DNA of 64,000 nucleotides from Curtobacterium sp. MCBA15_012 (GCF_001864935.2 NZ_CP126267.1:2294001-2358000); one strand, 5' to 3'; shown: positions 8,804 to 18,998, counted from the stretch's first letter. A program made the numbers and translations. The notes: generated by a model not told the origin, from the letters alone.

Positions 8804-9016
8804 TCAGACGAGCAGCAGGATCCCCGCGACGACCGCGGCCACCGCGATCGCGAGCGCGATCAGCAGCAGGACGAGGTGCACCGTGTAGAACGTCGTCGGC
8901 CCGCCGGCGGCGTCACGCGCACGGGGGTCGGTCGCGACCCGCTGGAAGAACCGCGGCCACGTGACGACGTTGAAGACGGCGGCGACGAACAGGACGATGG
9001 CGGCGAAGACGAACAC
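8804..9016 (-). CDS. Small two-helix membrane protein, SCO4848-like
   Basis: A 70-residue protein with two membrane helices (residues about 2-18 and 48-70) joined by a polar loop. The pattern W-P-R-F-F at 20-24, the TTFYTVHLVL segment before the second helix and the overall size resemble the SCO4848 family of small actinobacterial membrane proteins, whose role is unknown; this is from memory. The GTG at 9016 follows a TAGGAT box by six bases. It is convergent with the gene at 8303. Confidence 0.65.
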   Translation of the reverse strand: MFVFAAIVLFVAAVFNVVTWPRFFQRVATDPRARDAAGGPTTFYTVHLVLLLIALAIAVAAVVAGILLLV

Positions 9017-9022
9017 GCGACG

Positions 9023-9028
9023 ATCCTA
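9023..9028 (-). promoter_or_regulatory. -10 box of the small membrane protein gene (leaderless type)
   Basis: TAGGAT on the minus strand, six bases before the GTG at 9016. Confidence 0.6.
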
Positions 9029-9117
9029 GCCACCGAGGCGTGCGCCCCGCGGGAGGACCGGGGGTGCTCGGCCGCCCCCAACGCGGCCGAGTCCGCCCCG
9101 GCGGCACTCCACGACGT

Positions 9118-9131
9118 GTAGCACCTGCTAC
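9118..9131. promoter_or_regulatory. Operator-like palindrome GTAGCA-CC-TGCTAC
   Basis: A perfect 6+6 inverted repeat with a 2-nt centre. It is nested in a wider pair GTGTAG (9116-9121) and CTACAC (9137-9142). It lies between the end of the seven-helix gene (9195) and the promoter of the 70-residue gene (9023-9028). A DNA-binding protein, possibly the HTH protein of the neighbouring cassette, could use it. Confidence 0.4.
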
Positions 9132-9194
9132 AGACCCTACACGGCTCGCGCGCGAGCGTCGAGTCGTCCTCGTGTCCCGGGGCCCGACGTCCGG

Positions 9195-10133
9195 TCAGGA
9201 CCGGCCGGGAGCCCCGAGCAGCGCCGCCTCGGCGTCGGCGAGGGCGGCCTGCTCGTCCGGCGCGAGCGGCTGCCGCGCCCGCCGGGCGCCGTCGTTGATC
9301 TCGACGATCGTGCGGCTGAGCCGCGTCGCGGGGTCGTCGGAGTCGGGGTAGGCGTTGTCGGTGCCGACGCGCTCGTGCAGCGGCGCCAGCGCGGCGAGGG
9401 CGGCCTCGACGCGGCGGGTCGCACGGCGTCGGGCGAGCCGGAGCCCCACCACGAGCAGGAGCATGCCCGAGGCGACGCACAGGACCGCCCCGGGCGTCGT
9501 GACGTCGTAGGGCAGGGACAGCGCCCGGGTGACGTCCGTGCGGCCGAGCACGTGCGCCACGTCCATGACCACGACGACGACCATCCGCACCGCGCCGAGC
9601 ACGCCGCCGAGCACGATCGCCCAGAGCCCCACGAGGTCGGTCGCACCGCGGGCCTCGCGCAGGTGCAGGAGACAGATCAGTGCGGTGGCCCCGAGCGTCA
9701 CCCCGAGGTAGACGGTCTGCGCGATCGAGTACACGGCCGCTGCGGGCTGGTCGCCGGCCGTCAGCATGAAGGTCGTGGTCGTCGCCGGCCGGTCGAGGAC
9801 GAGGAACGCGCCGAGCACGACCACGCCGACGACGACGCACGATGTGACGATCGCCGTGCGCATCCACGGGCGGGCGGCGCCGACGGCCTTCGCCACGCCC
9901 CAGAGCAGCGTGCTCGTGCCCGCCACCATCAGGCAGTCGCTGAGGACGGTGACGACGTTCTGCCCGCCGAGCAGCGGGTCGAGCCAGCGGTACAGCGGGT
10001 CGACGTTGGTGACGATGGTCGCCGCGAACAGCAGGAAGGTGAGCGCGAGCGTGCGGTCCTGCCCGCGCTGCAGCCAGAGCAGCACACCCGACCCGACGAC
10101 CAGGAGGACGGCCTGGGCGACGGCGAGGATCAC
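9195..10133 (-). CDS. Seven-helix membrane protein, MAB_1171c / DUF6545-like
   Basis: A 312-residue protein with seven clear hydrophobic segments in the first 245 residues and a soluble C-terminal tail of about 65 residues (TRRVEAALAALAPLHERVGT onward). The arrangement, with a soluble end containing the LHERV-like motif, resembles proteins annotated as MAB_1171c-family putative transporters, which in actinobacteria sit next to HTH and ImmA-type genes; this is from memory. The GTG at 10133 overlaps the ImmA stop as GTGA, so translation is coupled. It forms the last gene of a three-gene cassette. Function unknown: transporter, sensor or peptidase target are all possible. Confidence 0.7.
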   Translation of the reverse strand: MILAVAQAVLLVVGSGVLLWLQRGQDRTLALTFLLFAATIVTNVDPLYRWLDPLLGGQNVVTVLSDCLMVAGTSTLLWGVAKAVGAARPWMRTAIVTSCVVVGVVVLGAFLVLDRPATTTTFMLTAGDQPAAAVYSIAQTVYLGVTLGATALICLLHLREARGATDLVGLWAIVLGGVLGAVRMVVVVVMDVAHVLGRTDVTRALSLPYDVTTPGAVLCVASGMLLLVVGLRLARRRATRRVEAALAALAPLHERVGTDNAYPDSDDPATRLSRTIVEINDGARRARQPLAPDEQAALADAEAALLGAPGRS

Positions 10134-10591
10134 CCGAAGACCCCGCGGAAGGCGCTCGGGCGGCCGCGGTGGCGACGGATGAGCGCCGCCAGCCGGTCGG
10201 CGAACAGCTCGGCCTCGTGCTCGTAGTCGTTCGAGAAGGCACCGCGGGCCAGCGCGCGCTCGACCTTGTACTCGGGGACGTCGGGGATGACGTCGCGCAC
10301 GTACGCCGACTGCGGGGCGTGGTCCTGGTGGCGGTGCAGCAGGTGTCCGAGCTCGTGCCCGATCACGAACGACCGGAACGTCTCCGAGGTCGTCGGGGAG
10401 ATCATCACGAGGTGCTGGTGCTGGAGCGTCGCGACGAAGCCGCACACCGGCTCGGTGGCGAGGAACGACTCCTCACGCACCACGACCGGCTTGCCGAGGT
10501 GGTCCGTCGCCGCCGCGACCGCGTGCTCGATGTCCGACCAGCCCTCGGCGTCACCGCGGCGCCACCAGGACTCGACCGTCGCCCCGGTCAC
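10130..10591 (-). CDS. ImmA/IrrE-type metallopeptidase
   Basis: A 153-residue protein with the zincin motif HELGH at residues 79-83, followed by the downstream acidic segment EHEAELFADRLA that supplies the third ligand in ImmA/IrrE proteins. Family members cleave repressor proteins in response to a signal (ImmA of ICEBs1, IrrE/PprI of Deinococcus). The GTG at 10591 overlaps the stop of the HTH gene by 4 nt (GTGA), and its own stop overlaps the start of the membrane gene. The expected substrate is the HTH protein encoded immediately upstream; that is inference from family and position. Confidence 0.85.
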   Translation of the reverse strand: MTGATVESWWRRGDAEGWSDIEHAVAAATDHLGKPVVVREESFLATEPVCGFVATLQHQHLVMISPTTSETFRSFVIGHELGHLLHRHQDHAPQSAYVRDVIPDVPEYKVERALARGAFSNDYEHEAELFADRLAALIRRHRGRPSAFRGVFG

Positions 10592-11028
10592 GCGACGCTC
10601 CCCCGCGCGGACTCCTCCTCGAGCACCTGCGCGATGCGCCGGAGCGCCTCCGGCGACAGTTCGCCGGGAAAGGTGCGGGCCGCGAACCCGCTGACCCGGG
10701 CAGAACGGAGCGCGCGCACGAGCTCGATCTGCGCGCCGATCCGTTCCGGGACCGCGCTGTCCTCGAGCAGGAAGCGCTCGTCGACCTCGAAGAAGCCCGC
10801 GAGCACCGTGAGGAGCTCGGTGTCGCGGTTGCGCCGCCCGTCCCCGGAGAGCATGTAGGTCCACTTCGCCCGCGAGAGCGACCCACCCCGCGCGGCCACG
10901 TACTCCTCGATCGCGGCGAAGGGCACCGGCGCACCACGCTGCGACTCCTCGAAGTCGAGCAGCAGGTTCAGGCGCCGGGCGAGTTCGGCGGCGTCGAGCG
11001 CGCCGCCCTTCGGAGCTGGTGTCGCCAT
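10588..11028 (-). CDS. HTH DNA-binding regulator (XRE/EspR-like)
   Basis: A 146-residue protein. Residues about 12-90 (ELARRLNLLLDF, then a helix-rich SLSRAKWTYMLSGDGRRNRD, LLTVLAGFFEVDERFLLED) follow the pattern of XRE-family regulators like mycobacterial EspR, where a helix-turn-helix is followed by a short dimerisation tail. I choose ATG 11028 because GGGGAGGAG lies ten bases before it; a GTG 45 nt upstream is possible. It heads the cassette with the ImmA-type peptidase and the seven-helix protein, so it is probably the regulator of the cassette and the candidate peptidase substrate. Confidence 0.75.
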   Translation of the reverse strand: MATPAPKGGALDAAELARRLNLLLDFEESQRGAPVPFAAIEEYVAARGGSLSRAKWTYMLSGDGRRNRDTELLTVLAGFFEVDERFLLEDSAVPERIGAQIELVRALRSARVSGFAARTFPGELSPEALRRIAQVLEEESARGSVA

Positions 11029-11085
11029 GTCGATCGGACTCCTCCCCAGTCGCCGGCACTGCTCCCCAGTCACCGGCTGGTCGTC

Positions 11086-11091
11086 ATGCTA
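11086..11091 (-). promoter_or_regulatory. -10 box of the HTH-ImmA-membrane cassette
   Basis: TAGCAT on the minus strand, giving a leader of about 50 nt before the ATG at 11028. It lies back to back with the TACCCT box of the IMPACT gene at 11138. Confidence 0.5.
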
Positions 11092-11137
11092 GCGCGGACC
11101 ACCCACAGCCCGCCGTCGCCGGCCCCCGTCGGCGCAC

Positions 11138-11143
11138 TACCCT
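11138..11143 (+). promoter_or_regulatory. -10 box of the IMPACT-family gene (leaderless type)
   Basis: TACCCT, six bases before the GTG at 11150. Confidence 0.6.
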
Positions 11144-11149
11144 GACCGT

Positions 11150-11797
11150 GTGGCCCGCACCCTCCCGTCGACCGTCGCCGCGGTGGTCGAGCACGAGGTC
11201 ACCATCACGAAGTCGCGCTTCCGGACCACCATCGCACCCGTCACGGGCGTGGCCGACGCCGAGCGGGTCGTCGCCGAGGTCCGCCGGGCCGCGTGGGACG
11301 CCCGGCACCACTGCACCGCGATGGTCACCGGCGTGCTCGGCGACCAGGCCCGGTCGAACGACGACGGCGAGCCGTCCGGCACCGCGGGCGTGCCGATGCT
11401 CGAGGTGCTGCGGCGCCGGGAGCTCACCGACGTGGTCGCGGTCGTCACCCGGTGGTTCGGCGGCGTGAAGCTCGGTGCCGGCGGCCTCGTGCGGGCGTAC
11501 TCGACGTCGGTGTCCGAGGCGCTCGACCGGGCCACGGTCCTCCGCCGTGCCGAGCTGACCCGCGTGGACGTCACCGTCCCGCACGCCGAGGCCGGTCGCA
11601 TCGACAACGTCCTGCGCGACTGGGTGCGACACCACGACGCCCGCTTCGACGACCCCGCGTACGGCGCGGCGGTCGACTTCACGCTCTGGGTGCCCGACAC
11701 CGCGCTCGGACGGCTCCGGGACGACCTCGCCGCAGCGTCGGCCGGCGCGCTCGTCCCGGTCGTGGGCCCGGTCCGGGTCGTCGACGTCCCCGCCTGA
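11150..11797 (+). CDS. IMPACT/YigZ family protein
   Basis: A 215-residue protein with the IMPACT domain in its first 130 residues: ITKSRFRTTIAPV, then ARHHCTAMV, DDGEPSGTAGVPMLEVL and VTRWFGGVKLGAGGLVRAYS, all signature segments of the family. The C-terminal 70 residues form the DUF1949-type domain. In eukaryotes IMPACT modulates the GCN2 pathway; bacterial YigZ proteins are thought to touch translation or proline peptides but are not settled. Length is normal. Leaderless start at GTG 11150, divergent from the HTH cassette. Confidence 0.88.
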   Translation: MARTLPSTVAAVVEHEVTITKSRFRTTIAPVTGVADAERVVAEVRRAAWDARHHCTAMVTGVLGDQARSNDDGEPSGTAGVPMLEVLRRRELTDVVAVVTRWFGGVKLGAGGLVRAYSTSVSEALDRATVLRRAELTRVDVTVPHAEAGRIDNVLRDWVRHHDARFDDPAYGAAVDFTLWVPDTALGRLRDDLAAASAGALVPVVGPVRVVDVPA

Positions 11798-11947
11798 CGG
11801 CTCGCGCCCGGTCATCGCACGGTCAACGCCGACGGTCGGGGCGAACGGTCCGGGCCGGACGACGACCGTCGCGGCCGCTCCGACGAGTTCGACCGCACAG
11901 GAGCACTCGGGCGTGTCGCTCCGATCAGGCGCCGTGCCACAACGACG

Positions 11948-11979
11948 AAGGCCCGGTCGAACGATGTCGACCGGGCCTT
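11948..11979 (-). terminator. Terminator of tRNA-Lys
   Basis: Perfect 13-bp stem (11948-11960 with 11967-11979) and a 6-nt loop, immediately after the tRNA 3' end on the minus strand. Confidence 0.85.
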
Positions 11980-11984
11980 GGTGG

Positions 11985-12057
<73 letters not shown>

Positions 12058-12114
12058 GTGCTGTCGTGCTGTTCGTTGCTGTCCGGAACTCCGTCCTGCA
12101 ACGGGAAACAACAA

Positions 12115-12120
12115 TAGCAT
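12115..12120 (+). promoter_or_regulatory. -10 box of bcp
   Basis: TAGCAT, about 52 nt before the ATG at 12172; the leader carries the ribosome site CAGGAGCA. Confidence 0.5.
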
Positions 12121-12171
12121 GGCTTCGGCGTGCTCATGACCACTCGAGCACCGGACACGAACAGGAGCACC

Positions 12172-12642
12172 ATGACGGAGCGTTTGGCCGCCGGCGACAC
12201 GGCCCCCGACTTCACCCTTCCGGACCAGGACGGCGTGCAGCACGCACTCGCCGACCTGCGCGGCAGGAAGGTCATCGTGTACTTCTACCCGGCGGCATCC
12301 ACCCCTGGTTGCACCACCGAGGCGTGCGACTTCCGCGACAACATGTCCTCGCTCCAGGCAGCCGGCTACGAGGTGCTCGGCGTCTCGAAGGACGAGCCCG
12401 CGAAGCTCAAGACCTTCCAGCACGAGCAGGCGCTGACCTTCCCCCTGCTGAGCGACCCCGAGCTGACCGTGCACCGGGCCTACGGGGCCTGGGGCGAGAA
12501 GAACAACTACGGCAAGATCGTCACCGGCACCATCCGGTCGACCATCGTCGTCGACGAGGAGGGCCGCGTGCAGCTCCCCCTCTACAACGTGAAGGCCACG
12601 GGCCACGTCGCCAGCCTGCGGAAGAAGCTCGGGTTGGTCTGA
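12172..12642 (+). CDS. bcp: Thioredoxin-dependent thiol peroxidase (BCP-type peroxiredoxin)
   Basis: A 156-residue peroxiredoxin that reduces hydrogen peroxide and organic peroxides using thioredoxin. The active site STPGCTTEAC holds the peroxidatic Cys47 and, five residues later, Cys52, the resolving position of atypical two-cysteine BCP enzymes. The fold begins APDFTLPDQDG as expected, and the length is normal. The ATG at 12172 has AGGAG nine bases upstream; an in-frame ATG 42 nt earlier lacks one. It stands alone and converges on the small membrane gene at 12750 with palindrome copy B between them. Confidence 0.93.
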   Translation: MTERLAAGDTAPDFTLPDQDGVQHALADLRGRKVIVYFYPAASTPGCTTEACDFRDNMSSLQAAGYEVLGVSKDEPAKLKTFQHEQALTFPLLSDPELTVHRAYGAWGEKNNYGKIVTGTIRSTIVVDEEGRVQLPLYNVKATGHVASLRKKLGLV

Positions 12643-12664
12643 CGGGTCACGGACCCGACACTCA

Positions 12665-12712
12665 GACGGACGGGAGGCGCGGTGCCAGCTGGCACCGCGC
12701 CTCCCGTCCGTC
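12665..12712. repeat. GGACGGGAGGCGC palindrome, copy B (perfect)
   Basis: A perfect 48-nt palindrome centred between 12688 and 12689, between convergent bcp (ends 12642) and the gene ending at 12750. It is the best-preserved member of the family and probably a two-way terminator. Confidence 0.9.
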
Positions 12713-12749
12713 GGTCGTCACGAGCGCGACGCGGGTCGCGCTGGCGGGG

Positions 12750-13160
12750 TCAGTCGCCCTGGCCGTCGCGCGGCAGCAGCCATGCCGAGACCGCGCGGGA
12801 CAGCACCAGGGTGAGGCCGAGGAGCGCCGGGATGAGGAGCAGCCACCCGACCCAGGCGACGCGGAAGACGCCCTGGAACGCGCCGATCGCGAGCGCGCCC
12901 TGCAGGACCTGCCAGACGACGATGCCGGCGCGCACCCACGGACGGCGGTTGCGGAGCCCGACGACCATCGCGCACAGCCAGGTCGTGGCGACGGCGGAGA
13001 GCACGGTGAGCGCGATCGCGGACGCGATGCTCGCGGCCGGTGCGGTCACGAGCTCGACGAGCAGGACGACGGTGGCCACGGCCAGCGCGAGGGCCTCGAG
13101 GCCGACCACGACGAGGAGCACGGTGACCGCGGGCGAACGCGGCGGGGTGGTGTCGGGCAC
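12750..13160 (-). CDS. Four-helix membrane protein, unknown
   Basis: A 136-residue protein with four hydrophobic segments (about residues 10-36, 42-66, 78-96 and 101-125) and a charged tail PRDGQGD. I recognise no family. The GTG at 13160 has GGAGG eight bases upstream (13168-13172 on the minus strand), and a CATACT box at 13199-13204 could start the transcript. It shares its promoter region with divergent whiB1. The position next to whiB1 may be only local. Confidence 0.65.
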   Translation of the reverse strand: MPDTTPPRSPAVTVLLVVVGLEALALAVATVVLLVELVTAPAASIASAIALTVLSAVATTWLCAMVVGLRNRRPWVRAGIVVWQVLQGALAIGAFQGVFRVAWVGWLLLIPALLGLTLVLSRAVSAWLLPRDGQGD

Positions 13161-13418
13161 AGCAATCCTCCAGATCGGACCCTTGATTTGGCCCTACCAG
13201 TATGGAACGATATTCGAGGTCGTTTGGACGGCACGATGTGGTGTGCGTCTCCCGCAGTTCGACGCTCCTCCCCCGAGCGTTCAGCGGGCGTCAGACTCGC
13301 TCCCAGCGGAAGCCTCCCCCACAGGTTCCCCCTCGTGCCTCGTGCATGCCCAGCGTTCCGATCCCCGAACTGCGTCCCCGGCCTGCCGTTCGAGCATCGA
13401 CATCAAGGAGCACCACAC
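13161..13418. promoter_or_regulatory. Divergent promoter region and long leader of whiB1
   Basis: A locally AT-richer stretch (13183-13215) holds a TTGATT at 13183-13188 and ACGATATT near 13207 on the plus strand, and CATACT on the minus strand. The whiB1 leader would be about 200 nt, unusually long for this window, and no gene is visible in it. Confidence 0.4.
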
Positions 13419-13667
13419 ATGGACTGGCGTGACCAGGCAGCCTGCCTCACCGCGGACCCCGAGCTCTTCTTCCCCGTTGGCAACACCGGACCCGCCGTCG
13501 ATCAGATCGAGAAGGCCAAGTCGGTCTGCGCCCGGTGCACCGTCACCGAGATGTGCCTGCAGTACGCCCTCGAGAACAACCAGGACTCCGGTGTCTGGGG
13601 TGGTCTGAGCGAGGACGAGCGTCGCGCGCTCAAGCGTCGCGCCGCCCGCGCCCGCCGCGCCTCCTGA
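13419..13667 (+). CDS. whiB1: WhiB-family iron-sulfur regulator, WhiB1-like
   Basis: An 82-residue Wbl protein with the four cysteines that hold a 4Fe-4S cluster: Cys9, Cys37, Cys40 and Cys46 (C-x2-C-x5-C). The turn GVWGG is at residues 58-62, followed by the basic tail ERRALKRRAARARRA that binds DNA. WhiB1 of mycobacteria is an essential, nitric-oxide-sensitive partner of the main sigma factor. The ATG at 13419 has AAGGAG nine bases upstream (13405-13410). The neighbour pdtaS matches the gene order around M. tuberculosis Rv3219, which supports WhiB1 rather than another Wbl. Confidence 0.92.
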   Translation: MDWRDQAACLTADPELFFPVGNTGPAVDQIEKAKSVCARCTVTEMCLQYALENNQDSGVWGGLSEDERRALKRRAARARRAS

Positions 13668-13692
13668 CGCAGCGGCCGGACCACCGGCCCCG

Positions 13693-13746
13693 CGCACACG
13701 ACGACGCCCGTCGCTCCCCCGGGAGCGGCGGGCGTCGTCGTGTGCG
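13693..13746. terminator. Terminator after whiB1
   Basis: An 18-bp perfect stem (13693-13710 with 13729-13746) whose loop contains a second small inverted repeat (GCTCCC/GGGAGC). It starts 25 nt after the whiB1 stop. Confidence 0.85.
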
Positions 13747-13748
13747 GT

Positions 13749-13772
13749 GGGGCGGGGCGGGGCGGGGCGGGG
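13749..13772 (+). repeat. G-quadruplex motif, five GGGG runs
   Basis: GGGGC repeated four times and closed by GGGG, each run separated by one C. This is a textbook intramolecular quadruplex candidate just after the whiB1 terminator. Confidence 0.8.
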
Positions 13773-13802
13773 ACGCAGTGTGGGGGCCGCCGGGCCGCCG
13801 AG

Positions 13803-13846
13803 CCGCTGGGTCGCCCCGGTGGGGCCGCTGGGTCGCCCCGGTGGGG
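13803..13846. repeat. 22-bp tandem duplication
   Basis: The unit CCGCTGGGTCGCCCCGGTGG plus GG occurs twice, perfectly (13803-13824 and 13825-13846). Confidence 0.85.
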
Positions 13847-13849
13847 TCT

Positions 13850-13911
13850 CGCACAATGGGAAGCAGCTCGCGCCACGGACTTCCGTGGTGCGAGCTGCTT
13901 CCTGTTGTGCG
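13850..13911. terminator. 62-nt imperfect hairpin at the 3' end of pdtaS
   Basis: Arms of 7, 13 and 7 bp are separated by small mismatches, with a 2-nt loop at 13880-13881. It ends 60 nt beyond the pdtaS stop. It could terminate pdtaS or be a relic of a small inverted-repeat element. Confidence 0.6.
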
Positions 13912-13971
13912 GCGTGCCGGCAGCTGGGGCGGCGCGGCGCGGCCGCGACGTGCCGACGCGCCGGCGTCCGG

Positions 13972-15474
13972 CTAGGCGCCGGCGGCCGTGAGCCAGCGGA
14001 ACGGGATCGTGATCGTGACCTCGGTGCCGCTGCCGGTCAGCGTGTGCCAGTCGATCGTGCCGCCGAGCTCGCCCTGGATGAGCGTGCGGACGATCTGCGT
14101 GCCGAGCCCCGACCCGACCTTGCCCTCCGGCAGGCCGACACCGTTGTCGCGGACCTCGATGTCGAGGTGGTCGTCGGCGCGGTTCGCCACGATCTCCACC
14201 TCGCCGTCGCGGCCGTCCAGCCCGTGCTCGACGGCGTTCGTGACGAGCTCGGTGAGCCCGAGCGCGAGCGGGGTCGCGGCCTCGGACGGCAGCACGCCGA
14301 ACTCGCCGGTCTTCTTCGGGCGGACGGTGGTGTTGTGCGACGCGGCGACCTCGGTCACGAGCTTCAGCACGGAGTCGAACACCTCGTCGAAGTCGACGTT
14401 CTGGCTCAGGCCGGTCGACAGGGTGTCGTGCACGACGGCGATCGCCGCGACGCGACGCATCGCGTTCTGCAGGGAGGTCCGGGCCTCGTCGGAGTGCGTG
14501 CGCCGTGCCTGGATCCGGAGCAGGGACGCGACGGTCTGCAGGTTGTTCTTGACGCGGTGGTGGATCTCGCGGATCGTCGCGTCCTTCGTGATGAGCTCGC
14601 GCTCCTGGTGCCGCAGCTCGGTGACGTCGCGGCACAGCACGATCGCACCGATGCGCTCCCCGTGGTCCCGGAGTGGTATCGACCGGAGCGACACCGTGAC
14701 GCCCTTCGACTCGACGTCCGCGCGCCACGGAGCACGTCCGGTGACGACGAGCGGCAGGGACTCGTCGACGTCGAGCTTCGAACCGATGAGCTCGGTGGTG
14801 ACCTCGGCCAGTGACTTCCGCTCGAGCTCCCCCTCGAAGCCCATCCGGTTGAACGCGCTGAGGCCGTTCGGGCTCGCGAAGGTGACCGTGCCGTTCGTGT
14901 CGAGCCGCAGCAGCCCGTCGCTGGCACGGGGCGCACCGCGGCGGGGACCGGCCGGGGCCCCGAGGTCGGGGAAGTCGCCCGTGGCGATCATGCCGAACAG
15001 GTCGTTCGCGCCCGCGGTGAAGTTGAGCTCCTGGCGGCTCGGGGTCCGCATCTCGTCCTGGTTGGAGTGCCGGGTGACGACCGCGATCGGCCGCTCGGTC
15101 GTCTCGGCGCTGTGGGCGCTCAGGCGGCGGAGGACCGGGATCGCGCGGACCCGGGTCGGGGTGTCCTCGTACCAGTCGGGTTCGGCGGAGTCGACGACCT
15201 GCGCGCTCGTGAAGCACGCGGTGATCTGCTCACGCCACTCCTCGCGGATCTCCTGACCGACGATGTCGCGGTAGAAGAGCGTCGCCGCCGAGCTGGGGCG
15301 CGCGTGGGCCACGGCCACGAACGAGCCCTCCTGGGCGGTCGGGACCCAGAGGACCATGTCGGCGAAGGACAGGTCGGCGAGGAGCTGCCAGTCCCCCACG
15401 AGCAGGTGGAGCCACTCCACGTCCGCTTCGGAGGATCGGCCTTGCGCGAGGACGAGGTCACTGAGGGTCGACAC
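13972..15474 (-). CDS. pdtaS: Sensor histidine kinase PdtaS
   Basis: A 500-residue soluble kinase: an N-terminal GAF-type domain (about 1-150), a PAS domain (about 180-290), a HisKA_2 dimerisation helix with HHRVKNN at 305-311, and an HATPase domain with NAVEHG and DNGVGLPEG. This is the order of mycobacterial PdtaS (Rv3220c), which signals to the RNA-binding regulator PdtaR and affects copper and nitric-oxide responses. No pdtaR is in the window. No membrane helices, so it senses inside the cell. The GTG at 15474 lies six bases after TAGACT, so the mRNA should be leaderless. Confidence 0.92.
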   Translation of the reverse strand: MSTLSDLVLAQGRSSEADVEWLHLLVGDWQLLADLSFADMVLWVPTAQEGSFVAVAHARPSSAATLFYRDIVGQEIREEWREQITACFTSAQVVDSAEPDWYEDTPTRVRAIPVLRRLSAHSAETTERPIAVVTRHSNQDEMRTPSRQELNFTAGANDLFGMIATGDFPDLGAPAGPRRGAPRASDGLLRLDTNGTVTFASPNGLSAFNRMGFEGELERKSLAEVTTELIGSKLDVDESLPLVVTGRAPWRADVESKGVTVSLRSIPLRDHGERIGAIVLCRDVTELRHQERELITKDATIREIHHRVKNNLQTVASLLRIQARRTHSDEARTSLQNAMRRVAAIAVVHDTLSTGLSQNVDFDEVFDSVLKLVTEVAASHNTTVRPKKTGEFGVLPSEAATPLALGLTELVTNAVEHGLDGRDGEVEIVANRADDHLDIEVRDNGVGLPEGKVGSGLGTQIVRTLIQGELGGTIDWHTLTGSGTEVTITIPFRWLTAAGA

Positions 15475-15480
15475 CTCGAC

Positions 15481-15486
15481 AGTCTA
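15481..15486 (-). promoter_or_regulatory. -10 box of pdtaS (leaderless type)
   Basis: TAGACT on the minus strand, six bases before the GTG at 15474. Confidence 0.65.
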
Positions 15487-15498
15487 GGTCCGCGCTCT

Positions 15499-15523
15499 TG
15501 TGGACAACCGTCGTCCATCCACA
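15499..15523. promoter_or_regulatory. DnaA-box-like pair
   Basis: TGTGGACAA at 15499-15507 is the exact complement of the actinobacterial DnaA box TTGTCCACA; CCATCCACA at 15515-15523 matches seven of nine positions in the opposite orientation. The pair sits between the two divergent -10 boxes. Confidence 0.5.
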
Positions 15524-15561
15524 GTCGGCGGGTTTGGTATTCCTCATGTTGCACGCATTCG

Positions 15562-15567
15562 TACGCT
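15562..15567 (+). promoter_or_regulatory. -10 box of the Rv3235-family gene (leaderless type)
   Basis: TACGCT, six bases before the ATG at 15574. Confidence 0.6.
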
Positions 15568-15573
15568 CACGGC

Positions 15574-16062
15574 ATGGGAGGGACCGGGGTGGCAGGACAC
15601 GCGCGACGTTTCGAGGACGAGGACGACCCGGCGGGGCACCCGGCACCACCCGAGGTGGCGCTCGTCCCCGTCCGGACACCGCCGGAGCAGACGCCGGGTG
15701 CACACGCTCCGCCCCGGCCGGCGCTGCCCGATCCGTCGACGGCGGCCCGCGCGCTCGGCCTGTGCGTCGTCGAGGTCCTCACCGGCGGACGTGAGGTCGA
15801 CAGCATCGCCCGCTGGATCACCGAGGACGTCCACCGCCACCTGCTCCAGCGTGCGGCGCTCGCGGCCCGGTCCCGGAGCCTGGGCGGCCGCACCCGGACC
15901 CGCCCGGCGCTGCGGGTCGGCGGCGTGCGCGTGTGCGAGCCCGCGCCCGGGGTGGCCGAAGCCGTCGTGGTCGTGCACACCCGCAGCCACGCCCGCGCGG
16001 TCGCGCTCCGCCTCGAGGTCCGGAAGGGGCGGTGGCAGGCCACCGCCGTCGGCGTGCTCTGA
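15574..16062 (+). CDS. Rv3235-family protein
   Basis: A 162-residue protein with a proline-rich, disordered first 60 residues and a folded second half: ARALGLCVVEVLTGGREVDS, a helix with HLLQRAALAARSR, then RVGGVRVCEPAPGVAEAVVVV and the closing strand GRWQATAVGVL. This pattern is that of the actinobacterial Rv3235 family, found upstream of secA and of unknown function; the assignment is from memory and from position. The start at 15574 lies six bases after TACGCT. It converges on secA with palindrome copy C in between. Confidence 0.8.
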   Translation: MGGTGVAGHARRFEDEDDPAGHPAPPEVALVPVRTPPEQTPGAHAPPRPALPDPSTAARALGLCVVEVLTGGREVDSIARWITEDVHRHLLQRAALAARSRSLGGRTRTRPALRVGGVRVCEPAPGVAEAVVVVHTRSHARAVALRLEVRKGRWQATAVGVL

Positions 16063-16096
16063 CGGACCGTCAGCCGGCGCGGTGCGCCGGGTGGAC

Positions 16097-16144
16097 GACG
16101 GACGGGAGGCGCGGTGCCAGCCGGCACCGCGCCTCCCGTCCGTC
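16097..16144. repeat. GGACGGGAGGCGC palindrome, copy C
   Basis: A 48-nt inverted repeat with one central mismatch, between convergent genes ending at 16062 and 16155. It is identical to copy B except for one base in the centre. Confidence 0.88.
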
Positions 16145-16154
16145 AGTGGTCGGC

Positions 16155-18944
<2,790 letters not shown>

Positions 18945-18998
18945 GTGAGCTCCTTACGGGGTCGTCGCGCGCGACCTGCGCGAGCCGAACAGCCAGTC

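Larger units (their letters stand above)
13668..13971. other. 304-nt intergenic stretch rich in repeats, no gene
   Basis: Between convergent whiB1 and pdtaS lie, in order, the whiB1 terminator hairpin, a run of five GGGG blocks, a 22-bp tandem duplication and a 62-nt imperfect hairpin. I see no coding potential or ribosome site. Confidence 0.8.
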
